31,846 nucleotides of DNA from Oscillospiraceae bacterium (GTDB lineage: Bacteria > Bacillota > Clostridia > Oscillospirales > Oscillospiraceae): assembly GCA_016292445.1 (NCBI GenBank), contig JAEDIN010000010.1:1-31846 (forward strand). Reading direction: 5' to 3'. The position numbers and the translations under genes were made by a program. Position 1 is the first letter of the stretch; each line of letters starts with the position of its first letter. The notes under the pieces were generated by a model. It was not told the DNA's origin. It saw nothing but the letters and a program-made list of their open reading frames with translations, and did no database searches. Shown here one piece after another: positions 23,569 to 31,846 of the stretch.

Positions 23569-24342
23569 TTAATTCGGTCTGAATGTGACCTTATTTGTAT
23601 CGGAAAGCTCTAATGTCCCCGCATCATCCGCCTTAAGCTGCGATACCGCCGAAAGCAGCTTGCCGAACTTATACTCGGTGTTGTTATTTTCACCGAGCTT
23701 GACGACAAATCTCTCGTCAAACTCAAAGCTTACATCGGAGACATCTGATATATTGATGTTCGCGATCTTATCGACCAGCGAGCGTGCCTGCACTTGATAC
23801 AGAATATCGAGAAGATAGTCAAGCTTGGGCTTTTCGTCATCGGTGACCGTGATAAGCCCGCCTACCTGCGCCTCGCTTACGCTTATGCCTCTCACCTGCG
23901 CTAACAGCTCCGCGTCTTTTTCGCTGAGCGTGCTCAAAAACTTACCCGTTTGGCTGATGCTCCAAAGCTCGTCGGCTACCTCGATGCAGGCTACTGCCTT
24001 GCTTTCCTCAACGGTGATGGTCACACTGTTGGGCAGACTTCGTGTTATCTTAACGGAGTCAATATACGGCAGCTTGACAACTACGCGGCTTCCGGCACCT
24101 ATCCTGTTTATGAAAAACAGATTGTCGCCGGTGTGAATACCGGAAGCCGAGATTATCTGCTCCTTGGAGTATTTGCTGTTGCCGCTGACCTCAATCTTCG
24201 ACACCTTGAAGAATACGCTCATCGTGAATATTATTGCCACAATGATAAGAAAAAATGTCAGCGGTCTGTAAAGTGTGCTCCGGGCAGCTTTTCTCTCTCC
24301 CCGTTCAGTAGATTTTTTATAATAATCATTTGTGTTTGACAT
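23569..24342 (-). CDS. ftsQ: Cell division protein FtsQ/DivIB
   Basis: The 257-residue protein has a short cytoplasmic N-terminus, one membrane helix at about 27-45 and a periplasmic-side POTRA domain: FFKVSKIEVSGNSKYSKEQI and GIHTGDNLFFIN are the family motifs, followed by SLPNSVTITVEESKAVA. FtsQ/DivIB links divisome parts on the outer face of the membrane. It follows murA with a 4-nt gap and GGAG about 10 nt ahead of its ATG. Its place between murA and ftsZ is typical for Clostridia. Confidence 0.92.
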   Translation of the reverse strand: MSNTNDYYKKSTERGERKAARSTLYRPLTFFLIIVAIIFTMSVFFKVSKIEVSGNSKYSKEQIISASGIHTGDNLFFINRIGAGSRVVVKLPYIDSVKITRSLPNSVTITVEESKAVACIEVADELWSISQTGKFLSTLSEKDAELLAQVRGISVSEAQVGGLITVTDDEKPKLDYLLDILYQVQARSLVDKIANINISDVSDVSFEFDERFVVKLGENNNTEYKFGKLLSAVSQLKADDAGTLELSDTNKVTFRPN

Positions 24343-24346
24343 TTAT

Positions 24347-25600
24347 TCAGATCTCCGTAAATATATCTGCGCCGAGTGAACGCAATTTATAGTCAAATAA
24401 TTCGTAGCCGCGTGCAATGTGACCTGCGTCGATAATGCTCGAGCTTCCATCGGCGGATAATGCTGCAATTACCATTGCGGCACCGCCGCGCAGATCCGTT
24501 GAACTGACCGTTGCTCCCTTTAAACTGCGCACTCCCCAGACTGTTGCTTCTCTGCCGTCGATGGCTATATCCGCGCCGAAACGCATTAGCTGTGACGCAT
24601 GACAAAATCTGCTGTCGAAAATATCTTCCCTGAATTTGGTTTTCCCTTTTGCCTTGAGAAGTGCTGCCATGAGAATCGGCTGTGCATCGGTCGGAAAGCC
24701 CGGATAAGGCTCGGTCACAACACTGTCGACGGCGTTAAGGTGGCCGTCCGAGCTAAGTCTTACGCTGCGTTTTGAGCTTATTATATCACAGCCGGCAGAG
24801 TTTAGGAAGTGCTGTAGGCGTAAAAATTGCCTCGAATCCACACCTCTTAGCTCGATGTCACCGCCCGTTGCCGCCGCCGCGCACAAAAATGTTGACGCTA
24901 CTATTCTGTCCGGTATTATTCTATGCCCTGCGTGACGCTCGGGCACAAAACCCGAAACAGTGACGGTACTTGTTCCTGCCCCGCTTATATATGCGCCGAG
25001 CTTGCGCAGATATTCCTGCAAATCGACTATTTCCGGCTCTCTTGCCGCTCCTGTAATTACCGTTTCCCCTGACGCACCACAAGCAGCTATCATTGCGTTT
25101 TCCGTTGCACCGACACTCGGAAACGGAAGCTCAATCCTGCCGCCCTTGAGTTTTTCTGCACGGCATATTATCTCACAGCCGTTTTCCTCAACGCTTGCTC
25201 CGAGAGAGCGCATTGCGTTAATGTGCAGGTCAATGGGTCTTGCGCCGAGCTTGCAGCCGCCCGGAGCAGTCAGATGCACTTCACCGCAGCGTGCAAGAAG
25301 CGCGCCCATAAAAAGCACCGAGGAACGCATACACTCCATCATGCCCTTCGGTATCGTACAGCAGTTCAGGCTGCGTGAATCTATGTATACATCGTTATTC
25401 TGCTGCTCTGCCGTGCAGCCGAGCTGCCGCAGTATACGCAGCGTTGACGACACATCGCTCAGCTGCGGCACATTGAGCAGATCCGTTTCATTCGCCGAGA
25501 TTACCGATGCCGCCAAAATCGGAAGCGCGGCATTTTTTGAGCCTTGAACAAAGCACGCTCCCTCTAAGCGGTTTCCGCCGTTTATATGCCATATAGCCAT
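24347..25600 (-). CDS. murA: UDP-N-acetylglucosamine 1-carboxyvinyltransferase
   Basis: MurA begins peptidoglycan synthesis by adding enolpyruvate from PEP to UDP-GlcNAc. The 417-residue protein has the N-terminal motif VQGSKNAALPILAAS and the catalytic cysteine C116 in APGGCKLGARPIDLH, then AIDGREATVWGVRSLKG and DLRGGAAMVIAALSADG near the C-terminus. The cysteine is intact, so the enzyme should be a fosfomycin target. The start is immediately preceded by a T run and by GAGG, both part of a hairpin (see next feature). It lies between murG and ftsQ. Confidence 0.95.
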   Translation of the reverse strand: MAIWHINGGNRLEGACFVQGSKNAALPILAASVISANETDLLNVPQLSDVSSTLRILRQLGCTAEQQNNDVYIDSRSLNCCTIPKGMMECMRSSVLFMGALLARCGEVHLTAPGGCKLGARPIDLHINAMRSLGASVEENGCEIICRAEKLKGGRIELPFPSVGATENAMIAACGASGETVITGAAREPEIVDLQEYLRKLGAYISGAGTSTVTVSGFVPERHAGHRIIPDRIVASTFLCAAAATGGDIELRGVDSRQFLRLQHFLNSAGCDIISSKRSVRLSSDGHLNAVDSVVTEPYPGFPTDAQPILMAALLKAKGKTKFREDIFDSRFCHASQLMRFGADIAIDGREATVWGVRSLKGATVSSTDLRGGAAMVIAALSADGSSSIIDAGHIARGYELFDYKLRSLGADIFTEI

Positions 25601-25654
25601 AAAAAAACCTCGCAGAAAAGAATCTTTAATCGGGTCATTCTATGCTGCAAGGTT
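25601..25654 (-). terminator. Terminator-like hairpin covering the murA ribosome binding site
   Basis: On the minus strand 25654-25645 pairs with 25615-25606 (10 bp, one G-U), with a nested AGAAT/ATTCT stem inside, and seven T residues follow (25607-25601) directly before the murA ATG. The murA ribosome binding site GAGG lies in the 3' arm. It could end the murG transcript or act as an attenuator of murA. Confidence 0.6.
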
Positions 25655-25662
25655 AATTTGTG

Positions 25663-26793
25663 TTATTTTTCGGTCTTTTGGCACATTGTAAGCACCTGCT
25701 CGGTGATTATATCCGTTGCCTGCGGCTTTGCGAGCTTTGCCATCGCCGCGGACATTTTATCAAGCTCATCCTTTGAGGACAGTATGCGCTTAACCTCTGT
25801 CAAGAGGTCGGCCGCTTTAAGGCTTTCCTCCTCAAATATAAGCGCACCGCCGGCATCCTCAATAACCTTTGCGTTTTTGAACTGGTGATTATTGGTCACA
25901 TACGGCGACGGAACAAATATCGTCGGCTTGTGCATATAGGTAAGCTCCGAAACGGTTGACGCGCCGGCGCGGCACAAAACGAGGTCTGCCGCCGCCATTA
26001 CGCGGGGCATATCATATATGTACTCTCGGACATCCATTCCGTTTTTCTCATAATCGGGTACTGTCTCCTGAAGTGCCGTCACCATTTCGGCATAGCCCTC
26101 ACTGCCTGCCGAATGAATCAGCTTAAAGCCGGGATTGTTTCCGGCAAGCTTTATAAACTCGCACATAGCGGCGTTCATATTTGCCGCACCCAGCGACCCC
26201 CAGACGGAAACGACGAGCGGCGTATCCAACGGTATGCCAAGCTCAGCCTTTGCCTTGTTTTTTGAATATGCGGCAAACTCTCCTCTTACAGGAGTGCCGG
26301 TGACTACGGTCTTTTCGCTGTGCTTATAATAACGCCTGCTCTCGGCAAAGCCGAGCATTATTTTATCTACTATCTTTGAGAGCATCTTCGTTGTCAGTCC
26401 CGGAACCGCATTACTCTCATGAACAGCGGTGGGTATGCCGAGTTTTGCCGCGGATTTCAGGACCGGGTAACAGACATAGCCGCCTGTTCCGATGACGATA
26501 TCGGGCTTGAATTTCTTTATTATTCTTCTTGCCTGTATGGTGGATTTGACTGCAAAATACAGGGCTTTTATGTTATGTGCCAAGCCTGCAAGGCTCTTTT
26601 CACGGCTGATATTGCAGACTCTAACGGTTTTTATATCGTATCCGCTTTTCGGTACGAGGATAGTCTCCATCTGTCGGACGCAGCCGACAAAAAGGATCTC
26701 GCAGTCAGGCATAAGCTCACGCAATCTGCCTGCAACGGCAATCGCCGGATTAATGTGACCGGCTGTGCCTCCGCACGCAAACATAAATCTCAT
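25663..26793 (-). CDS. murG: UDP-GlcNAc--undecaprenyl-PP-MurNAc-pentapeptide transferase
   Basis: MurG, the membrane-associated glycosyltransferase that turns lipid I into lipid II. The 376-residue protein has the N-terminal GGTAGHINPAIAVAG signature, then GTGGYVCYPVLKSA and the C-terminal donor-binding motif LCRAGASTVSEL. Length and order fit the GT28 family. AAGGGAG lies ahead of the ATG at 26793. It follows ftsW with a 15-nt gap and is followed by a terminator-like hairpin. Confidence 0.95.
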   Translation of the reverse strand: MRFMFACGGTAGHINPAIAVAGRLRELMPDCEILFVGCVRQMETILVPKSGYDIKTVRVCNISREKSLAGLAHNIKALYFAVKSTIQARRIIKKFKPDIVIGTGGYVCYPVLKSAAKLGIPTAVHESNAVPGLTTKMLSKIVDKIMLGFAESRRYYKHSEKTVVTGTPVRGEFAAYSKNKAKAELGIPLDTPLVVSVWGSLGAANMNAAMCEFIKLAGNNPGFKLIHSAGSEGYAEMVTALQETVPDYEKNGMDVREYIYDMPRVMAAADLVLCRAGASTVSELTYMHKPTIFVPSPYVTNNHQFKNAKVIEDAGGALIFEEESLKAADLLTEVKRILSSKDELDKMSAAMAKLAKPQATDIITEQVLTMCQKTEK

Positions 26794-26808
26794 ATCTAAG
26801 CTCCCTTT

Positions 26809-27972
26809 CTACCCTGCCCGTTTTGCAGGTATATCCCTCGACATACTGAGCACTATCCCCATTTGCGCCATCTGAATGAGCAGTGCCGTCCCGCCGTAAC
26901 TGAAAAACGGCAGCGAAATTCCCGTACATGGCACGAGATTGGTTACAACCGCGACATTCAATATCACCTGTATAGCAAGCAGAGTTGTAATCCCCGCACC
27001 GACAAGAAAGCCGTATCTGTCAGCGGCGTGCATGGCAAGCCAATAGCCGCGAATGATAAGCAGGGCAAATAGCGTCAGAATGAGAAGTGCACCTATAAAG
27101 CCGAGTTCCTCGCAGACTACGGAAAAAATAAAATCGTTATGCTCCTCGGGAAGATACAGATATTTCTGTCTGCTCTGGCCAAGTCCAAGTCCCGTCAGGC
27201 CTCCCGAGCCTATCGAGTACAGCGACTGCACTATCTGATAGCCCTCGTCGGAGGTTGAGGAGAACGGGTCGAGCCATGTCGTTATTCTTCCCGAGGCATA
27301 CGGAAACATCGTAAGCAGCACGGCGATACCGCCGCCTGCCGCAACCGCAGCCGCTATAAACCAAATAAGTCTTGCGCCACCTAAAAAAATCATCACTCCG
27401 CCTATTGCGATTATAATTATTGACGCGGAAAAATGCGGCTCAAGTACCAGAAGTCCGACTATCACAAGCAGGATAGCCACAAACGGCAAAATGCCGTATC
27501 TGAAGGTTTTCATCCTGCCGCGATTATTGCATATCAGAACCGCGAAGGACAAGATAACGCCGATCTTCGCTATCTCCGAAGGCTGGAGCGTCAGGCTTCC
27601 CACGCCTATCCAGCGTTTAGCGCCGTTTGCCTCGGTGCCTATCAGCGGAACGAGCATCAGAAGTACAAGCGCGGTAATAAGCAGCGGTATTGAAAACCTT
27701 TTATAAAAGCCCATGGGCAGCCTTGAGGCGAATATCATCGCCGCAGTGCCCAACGCGGCAAATAATAGCTGGCGGATAAAAAAGTAAGTAGGGTTTCCTC
27801 CGGTAATGTTGCCGGGGTCATAGTACGCCCTGGCGAAGCTTGCAGACAGCACCATTGTCACTCCAATGGTAAGCAAAAGCATTACGAGAACAAAAAAGGG
27901 TATATCCATTCCCCTTCGTTTCGTTTTATCTTTCGTTTCCCTTTGTTCGAGTCTGGTACTGCCGTATTGCAT
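26809..27972 (-). CDS. ftsW: SEDS-family peptidoglycan polymerase FtsW/SpoVE
   Basis: This 387-residue integral membrane protein has about ten hydrophobic segments and the SEDS motifs NGAKRWIGVGSLTLQPSEIA, LEPHFSASIIII and PEEHNDFIFSVVCEELGF. SEDS proteins polymerise lipid II into glycan and pair with a class B PBP, here the one at the end of the window. The place among mraY, murG and the PBP fits FtsW (or its sporulation counterpart SpoVE); the sequence alone does not separate them. GGAGGAG lies ahead of the ATG. No murD is found between mraY and this gene, where it usually lies. Confidence 0.88.
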   Translation of the reverse strand: MQYGSTRLEQRETKDKTKRRGMDIPFFVLVMLLLTIGVTMVLSASFARAYYDPGNITGGNPTYFFIRQLLFAALGTAAMIFASRLPMGFYKRFSIPLLITALVLLMLVPLIGTEANGAKRWIGVGSLTLQPSEIAKIGVILSFAVLICNNRGRMKTFRYGILPFVAILLVIVGLLVLEPHFSASIIIIAIGGVMIFLGGARLIWFIAAAVAAGGGIAVLLTMFPYASGRITTWLDPFSSTSDEGYQIVQSLYSIGSGGLTGLGLGQSRQKYLYLPEEHNDFIFSVVCEELGFIGALLILTLFALLIIRGYWLAMHAADRYGFLVGAGITTLLAIQVILNVAVVTNLVPCTGISLPFFSYGGTALLIQMAQMGIVLSMSRDIPAKRAG

Positions 27973-27990
27973 ACCGATCTCCTCCGTATA

Positions 27991-29004
27991 TCAGAACTGG
28001 AAACGATTATAAACTCCTACAAATGAAATTATTGCAAAAATGAGGGATACTCCTGTGAATAACCAGAAAAGTTCTTTTTCCTTCCACTTTTTGCCCGTCC
28101 AACCGCCCATTTCAAGATGGTGATGGAACGGTGCCATTTTGAATACACGCTTACCGTGGGTTAGCTTGAAATAAGTGACCTGTATGATATCCGACATGGT
28201 TTCCCAAATGAATACTATGCCGAGAGTGATAAGGATAAGCGGCATATCATAGGCAAAGGCAAGTGCAGCAATAGCTCCGCCGAGAAACAGCGAGCCGGTA
28301 TCGCCCATGAAAACCTTGGCAGGGTTAAAATTATACACGAGAAATCCGAGCAGGCCGCCCAAAATGGCAGATGCAAATATTCCGAGGGACAGATAGCGTT
28401 CTCCCCAAAGAAATGCCACGGTGACATAAAAGAAGAAAACGGGCAGCGAGGTGCCGCTTGCAAGACCGTCAACACCGTCCGTGATATTAACGGCATTTAC
28501 CGTACCGACGATTATAAACGCCGCAAGGATGAAGTATAGTGCATCGGGAATGTGAACCTCAACATTCCAGAACGGAATGTAAAGATGCGTGGACAGGTAG
28601 CCCAGCTTGCGCATTAGAAGCACGAATACCAGTGCCGCAACAAGCTGAAGCAGGAATTTTGCCTTTGCACTCAAGCCGAGATTCTGCTTTTTACGGAGCT
28701 TTTCCCAATCGTCGAGAAAGCCTATCGCGCCGAAAACGAGTGCGAACAGCAGTATGAAAATGTGTGCGTAGTCGCCGTTTTTCATTGAGCTGAAGCCGAC
28801 GGTAAGGCAAACTACAACGGCTGCGAATATGAAAATAAATCCGCCCATCGTCGGAGTTCCCGTCTTTGACATATGCCACGAGGGGCCTATCTCCTTTATC
28901 TCCTGTCCGGCTTTCATCTTTCTGAGCCAAGGAAGGTAGTATTTGCCGACTATAAGTGCAACTATAAATGCGAGCGCAAACGCAAGCATCAGCTTTAATG
29001 TCAT
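27991..29004 (-). CDS. mraY: Phospho-N-acetylmuramoyl-pentapeptide transferase
   Basis: MraY moves phospho-MurNAc-pentapeptide to undecaprenyl phosphate, making lipid I. The 337-residue protein has about ten membrane segments and the motifs GTPTMGGFIF, DDWEKLRKKQNLGLS, NAVNITDGVDGLASGTS, FMGDTGSLFLGG and PFHHHLEMGGW, with the catalytic aspartates. Its ATG overlaps the murE stop (ATGA) with GAGG ahead. Start and length fit the family. Confidence 0.96.
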   Translation of the reverse strand: MTLKLMLAFALAFIVALIVGKYYLPWLRKMKAGQEIKEIGPSWHMSKTGTPTMGGFIFIFAAVVVCLTVGFSSMKNGDYAHIFILLFALVFGAIGFLDDWEKLRKKQNLGLSAKAKFLLQLVAALVFVLLMRKLGYLSTHLYIPFWNVEVHIPDALYFILAAFIIVGTVNAVNITDGVDGLASGTSLPVFFFYVTVAFLWGERYLSLGIFASAILGGLLGFLVYNFNPAKVFMGDTGSLFLGGAIAALAFAYDMPLILITLGIVFIWETMSDIIQVTYFKLTHGKRVFKMAPFHHHLEMGGWTGKKWKEKELFWLFTGVSLIFAIISFVGVYNRFQF

Positions 29005-30455
29005 CTGTTTTTCCTCTTCTCTATATGTTCTGCAACGATCTCTCTCTCGTCCATATGGTGCTTCTCGTGGCCGACGACCTGATAATCCTCATGGCCTTTG
29101 CCGGCAAGCAATATTACATCATCAGGCATATGGTTGTCAATCGCCCATTTTATCGCCTCTACCCGGTCACATATAACTTTATACCGATTTTTCTTGACTT
29201 TTATGCCCGATACTATCTCGTTAATTATTTCCTGCGGGTCCTCGGTTCGTGGGTTATCACTCGTGACGATGACAAAATCGGCATTGTCCGCGGCAATTGC
29301 ACCCATGATGGGACGCTTTGTTCTGTCACGGTCACCACCGCAGCCAAAGAGTACCACAAGTCTGCCCCTTTCACTGCTGCGAAGTGCCTTTAGGGCGTTT
29401 TCAAGCGCGTCAGGGGTATGGGCGTAGTCAATAAGTATCGTATAGTCGCCGTCTGTGGGAACTACCTCCATCCTGCCCTTCACTCCCCTTGCGCTTGCAA
29501 TTGCATCGGCACATTCTGATAAGCTTACCCCGAGGGCAATGCCGATCGATATGACGCCCAGCGCGTTATAAACTGAGAATTTTCCGGGAATGGCGAGCTT
29601 GATATGGGCAAGCTCATTTTCGGTCACGGCGCAGAACTTAACACCCGACGCCGACAGACGAATATCCTTTGCGACAAGCGATGCGGCATTATTTTCTGCC
29701 GAATAAGTAAACAGCTTGCAGCTTGCGTTTTCGCACATCACACCATGCCACTCGTCATCGGCATTTATACAGCCGACCTTGCACATCCCGAAAAGCTTCG
29801 CCTTTGCCTTGGCGTATTCCTCCATAGTATGGTGGAAATCAAGGTGATCCTGTGTGAGATTTGTAAATGCACCGACGGCAAACTCTATGCCTGCGACTCT
29901 GTTAAGCACAAGTGAATGCGAGGACACTTCCATAACGACATGAGTGCAACCGGAATCCGCCATCTCGCGGAAAAGCTGCTGAAGCTCGTAGCTTTCGGGT
30001 GTGGTTCTCTCGGTGTGGATAAACTCATCGCCTATCATGTTGCCGTTTGTGCCGACAAGCCCGACCTTCGCGTCAAGCTTAGCCTCAAGAAGATGCTTAA
30101 GCAGATAGGTCGTTGTGGTCTTGCCGTTCGTTCCGGTAATGCCGATAACCGTCATATCCGAGGCAGGATTGCCGAAATAGTTGCGGCTTGCAATTGCGAG
30201 AGCATAGCGGCAGTTTTCGACCATGACATAGGGAATGTCAAGCTGCGGCTTTCTCTCACAGAACACCACCGCAGCACCCTTTTCCGCTGCAGAGGGTATA
30301 TAATTATGCCCGTCGGACTCAAAGCCGACTATTGCAACGAATGCGTCACCGGACTTGGTTTTGCGCGAATCGTAGCTTATGCCGCTTATCTCGGCATCCA
30401 TAGACGCCGTCATTTCAATAATATCAATGTCCTTTAATAAATCCTTCAGCTTCAT
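29001..30455 (-). CDS. murE: UDP-MurNAc-L-Ala-D-Glu--meso-diaminopimelate ligase
   Basis: MurE adds the third amino acid to the stem peptide. The 484-residue protein has the ATP loop GITGTNGKTTTTY (108-), the TTPES and VSSHSL motifs (151-, 178-), NLTQDHLDFH, a lysine in YAKAKAKLF for carbamylation, DYAHTPDALENAL and GCGGDRDRTKRP. The amino-acid-specificity motif at 400-403 is DNPR, the mark of meso-diaminopimelate enzymes; lysine-adding MurE lacks it. So the wall is predicted to be the DAP type. Ribosome binding site GAGGA lies ahead of the ATG. It follows the PBP with a 15-nt gap. Confidence 0.96.
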   Translation of the reverse strand: MKLKDLLKDIDIIEMTASMDAEISGISYDSRKTKSGDAFVAIVGFESDGHNYIPSAAEKGAAVVFCERKPQLDIPYVMVENCRYALAIASRNYFGNPASDMTVIGITGTNGKTTTTYLLKHLLEAKLDAKVGLVGTNGNMIGDEFIHTERTTPESYELQQLFREMADSGCTHVVMEVSSHSLVLNRVAGIEFAVGAFTNLTQDHLDFHHTMEEYAKAKAKLFGMCKVGCINADDEWHGVMCENASCKLFTYSAENNAASLVAKDIRLSASGVKFCAVTENELAHIKLAIPGKFSVYNALGVISIGIALGVSLSECADAIASARGVKGRMEVVPTDGDYTILIDYAHTPDALENALKALRSSERGRLVVLFGCGGDRDRTKRPIMGAIAADNADFVIVTSDNPRTEDPQEIINEIVSGIKVKKNRYKVICDRVEAIKWAIDNHMPDDVILLAGKGHEDYQVVGHEKHHMDEREIVAEHIEKRKNR

Positions 30456-30470
30456 ACTATATCCTCTGTA

Positions 30471-31846
30471 TCAGTATCTTCCGAGTATCGAGTCATCGCT
30501 CGAAACAAATGTTACTTCCACTATCGTTCCGTGTTTGACGGTCGCTCCGCTTTTTACGCTCTGCGACAATATGCGCTGCTTGTCGGGGCTGTATATCGCC
30601 GAACTCGTTTTTATAAACAGGCCGTAGCTCCCGAGAGTCTCTTTAGCCTCGTCATAGCTCATATTTGTAAGATCAGGCATGGTTTCCGTCTCCGCCGAGG
30701 GCTTGGCGTCGGCATATATTATCACCGTGCTGCCATCGGCAACAACGGAGTTTGCCGCCGGAAGCTGGGTGCTAACGCTGCTGCCGCTGCCTATCTTTCT
30801 GATACCGAACCCTGCATCCTCAAGCGTCTTTTCCGCCTCGTTTACGCCCATTCCGCTAACATCGGGTACGGCTTTATCTATCTTCTTTAGCTCATCCGAG
30901 CTGTACTGCGGTTCAATTCCCATATAAGGCAGGATATCCGCAAACATTTTGCCGACGGTGGGTGCTGCCATCTGACCGCCACTTATGTAAATGCCGGATT
31001 CGTTGCTCGGAGAATCGAGCATTACAAGGACGGCTATCTGAGGGTCGTCTGCCGGAGCAAAGCCGATAAACGAAACTATGTAATCCTTTTTGCCGGTCTG
31101 AGCCTCAAGGCTGACTTTCTCCGAGGTACCCGTTTTGCCGCCGATCCTGTAGCCGGGTACAGCGGCATTTCTGCCCGTTCCCTCTTTATTGTCGCCGACG
31201 ACCTGCTCGAGTATGCTACATACGGTCTTGCTCGTTTCCTCGCTGATGACCCGTCTTACGATTGTGGGCTTTCGATTATACACCGCATTTCCGTCTTCGT
31301 CCAGTAAACTTTCTACGACATAGGGCTGCATCAGATTGCCGCCGTTGACGCAGGCACTGACCGCGGTTATGAGCTGTAACGGGGTAATAGTGAAGGTCTG
31401 ACCGAAGGATGCCGCCGCGAGCTGGGATTTGTTCTTTTCGCTGCAAAAAACATCCTTGCTCCACCATATGCTGCCGCTTTCGCCGCCGAGGTCTATGCCG
31501 GTTTTTGCGGTTAGCTGCTCGGAGCTGTCGTTGGATATATTCAAAAAACCGAATGCGTCACAGTATTTATAAAAAGTCTCAGCGCCGACGCGCATTCCTA
31601 TGTTGACAAATGCGACATTGCACGAATGCTGCACCGCCTGGGTAAGCGTCTGTCCGCCGTGGCCTGTGGTTTTCCAGCACTTTACCGGTGCCGTTCTTCC
31701 CGGAACACGGACGCTACCGCCGCAGCCGAAAGTGTCGTCAAGGCTCACTGTCCCCTCCTCGAGTGCCATGGACAGCGTGATTATCTTAAAGGTCGAACCC
31801 GGCTCGTAGGTATCGGAAAGAGTCTTGTTGCGCCACTGAAGTCGCT
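30471..31846 (-). CDS. Class B penicillin-binding protein with two PASTA domains (partial)
   Basis: The gene enters the window from the right edge; about 458 C-terminal residues are visible. The transpeptidase active site EPGSTFK (SxxK serine) lies near the edge, with the SxN motif in HSCNVAF and KTGTSEK further on. Two PASTA repeats follow, starting at PDVSGMGVNEAEKTL and at PDLTNMSYDEAKETL. This is the FtsI/SpoVD type that cross-links septal or spore-cortex peptidoglycan, partnered with the SEDS protein two genes on. Two PASTA domains at the end fit FtsI of some Clostridia or PBP2x; SpoVD typically has one, so the symbol is left open. Confidence 0.93.
   Translation of the reverse strand, partial: RLQWRNKTLSDTYEPGSTFKIITLSMALEEGTVSLDDTFGCGGSVRVPGRTAPVKCWKTTGHGGQTLTQAVQHSCNVAFVNIGMRVGAETFYKYCDAFGFLNISNDSSEQLTAKTGIDLGGESGSIWWSKDVFCSEKNKSQLAAASFGQTFTITPLQLITAVSACVNGGNLMQPYVVESLLDEDGNAVYNRKPTIVRRVISEETSKTVCSILEQVVGDNKEGTGRNAAVPGYRIGGKTGTSEKVSLEAQTGKKDYIVSFIGFAPADDPQIAVLVMLDSPSNESGIYISGGQMAAPTVGKMFADILPYMGIEPQYSSDELKKIDKAVPDVSGMGVNEAEKTLEDAGFGIRKIGSGSSVSTQLPAANSVVADGSTVIIYADAKPSAETETMPDLTNMSYDEAKETLGSYGLFIKTSSAIYSPDKQRILSQSVKSGATVKHGTIVEVTFVSSDDSILGRY

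Noticed and set aside
1..31846. CRISPR arrays, IS elements, prophage genes, integrase or attachment sites
   Set aside because: None seen: no direct repeat arrays, no transposase motifs, and all genes are core housekeeping, wall, or sporulation genes.

Overview
The window (about 31.8 kb, moderate GC) is a chromosomal stretch from a spore-forming, diderm-lacking member of the Clostridia, most like the gut Oscillospiraceae/Ruminococcaceae group. The evidence is the Firmicutes gene order rimP-nusA-ylxR-ylxQ-infB-rbfA-nrnA-truB-ribF, the sporulation genes sigK (with pro-sequence) and yaaL-bofA, a MurE with the DNPR signature of meso-diaminopimelate addition, and strong AGGAGG-type ribosome binding sites. 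The genus is an inference. No prophage, IS element, CRISPR array or other horizontally acquired cargo was seen; this is mostly core genome, nearly all on the minus strand.

Layout: (1) 1-1839: the start of a UvrD-like helicase (minus, cut by the window edge), a half-size EamA transporter (plus), tRNA-Gly(GCC) and a YitT-family membrane protein. (2) 1849-6390: a type II topoisomerase operon parE - small zinc-ribbon membrane protein - parC, running on into yitT. (3) 6391-7261: a non-coding region with a probable small structured RNA on the minus strand, then the plus-strand pair yaaL-bofA. (4) 7263-9643: ddl-murF, making D-Ala-D-Ala and attaching it to the UDP-MurNAc-tripeptide. (5) 9782-10765: a DEDDh exonuclease with a zinc ribbon. 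(6) 10798-12243: a membrane-anchored polysaccharide deacetylase. (7) 12333-20143: the rimP-to-ribF translation/transcription operon with a strong promoter and a rimP leader attenuator. (8) 20167-21727: an M15 D,D-carboxypeptidase and sigma-K. (9) 21843-22232: a CsoR-type metal sensor with a histidine-rich tail (plus). (10) 22282-31846: a division and cell wall cluster, transcribed as PBP (partial) - murE - mraY - ftsW - murG - murA - ftsQ, then ftsZ from its own promoter.

How the genes work together: the last block plus ddl-murF supplies most of lipid II synthesis (MurA, MurE, MurF, Ddl, MraY, MurG), the polymerising SEDS protein and its transpeptidase partner, and the Z ring. murD, murC, murB and ftsA are not here. 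sigK and bofA are the late mother-cell sigma factor and the inhibitor of its processing, lying 14 kb apart.

The most interesting non-coding signals are the probable structured RNA upstream of parE, a terminator-like hairpin that overlaps the ribosome binding site of murA, and a perfect hairpin that buries the yaaL ribosome binding site. No clearly new multi-gene system was found.
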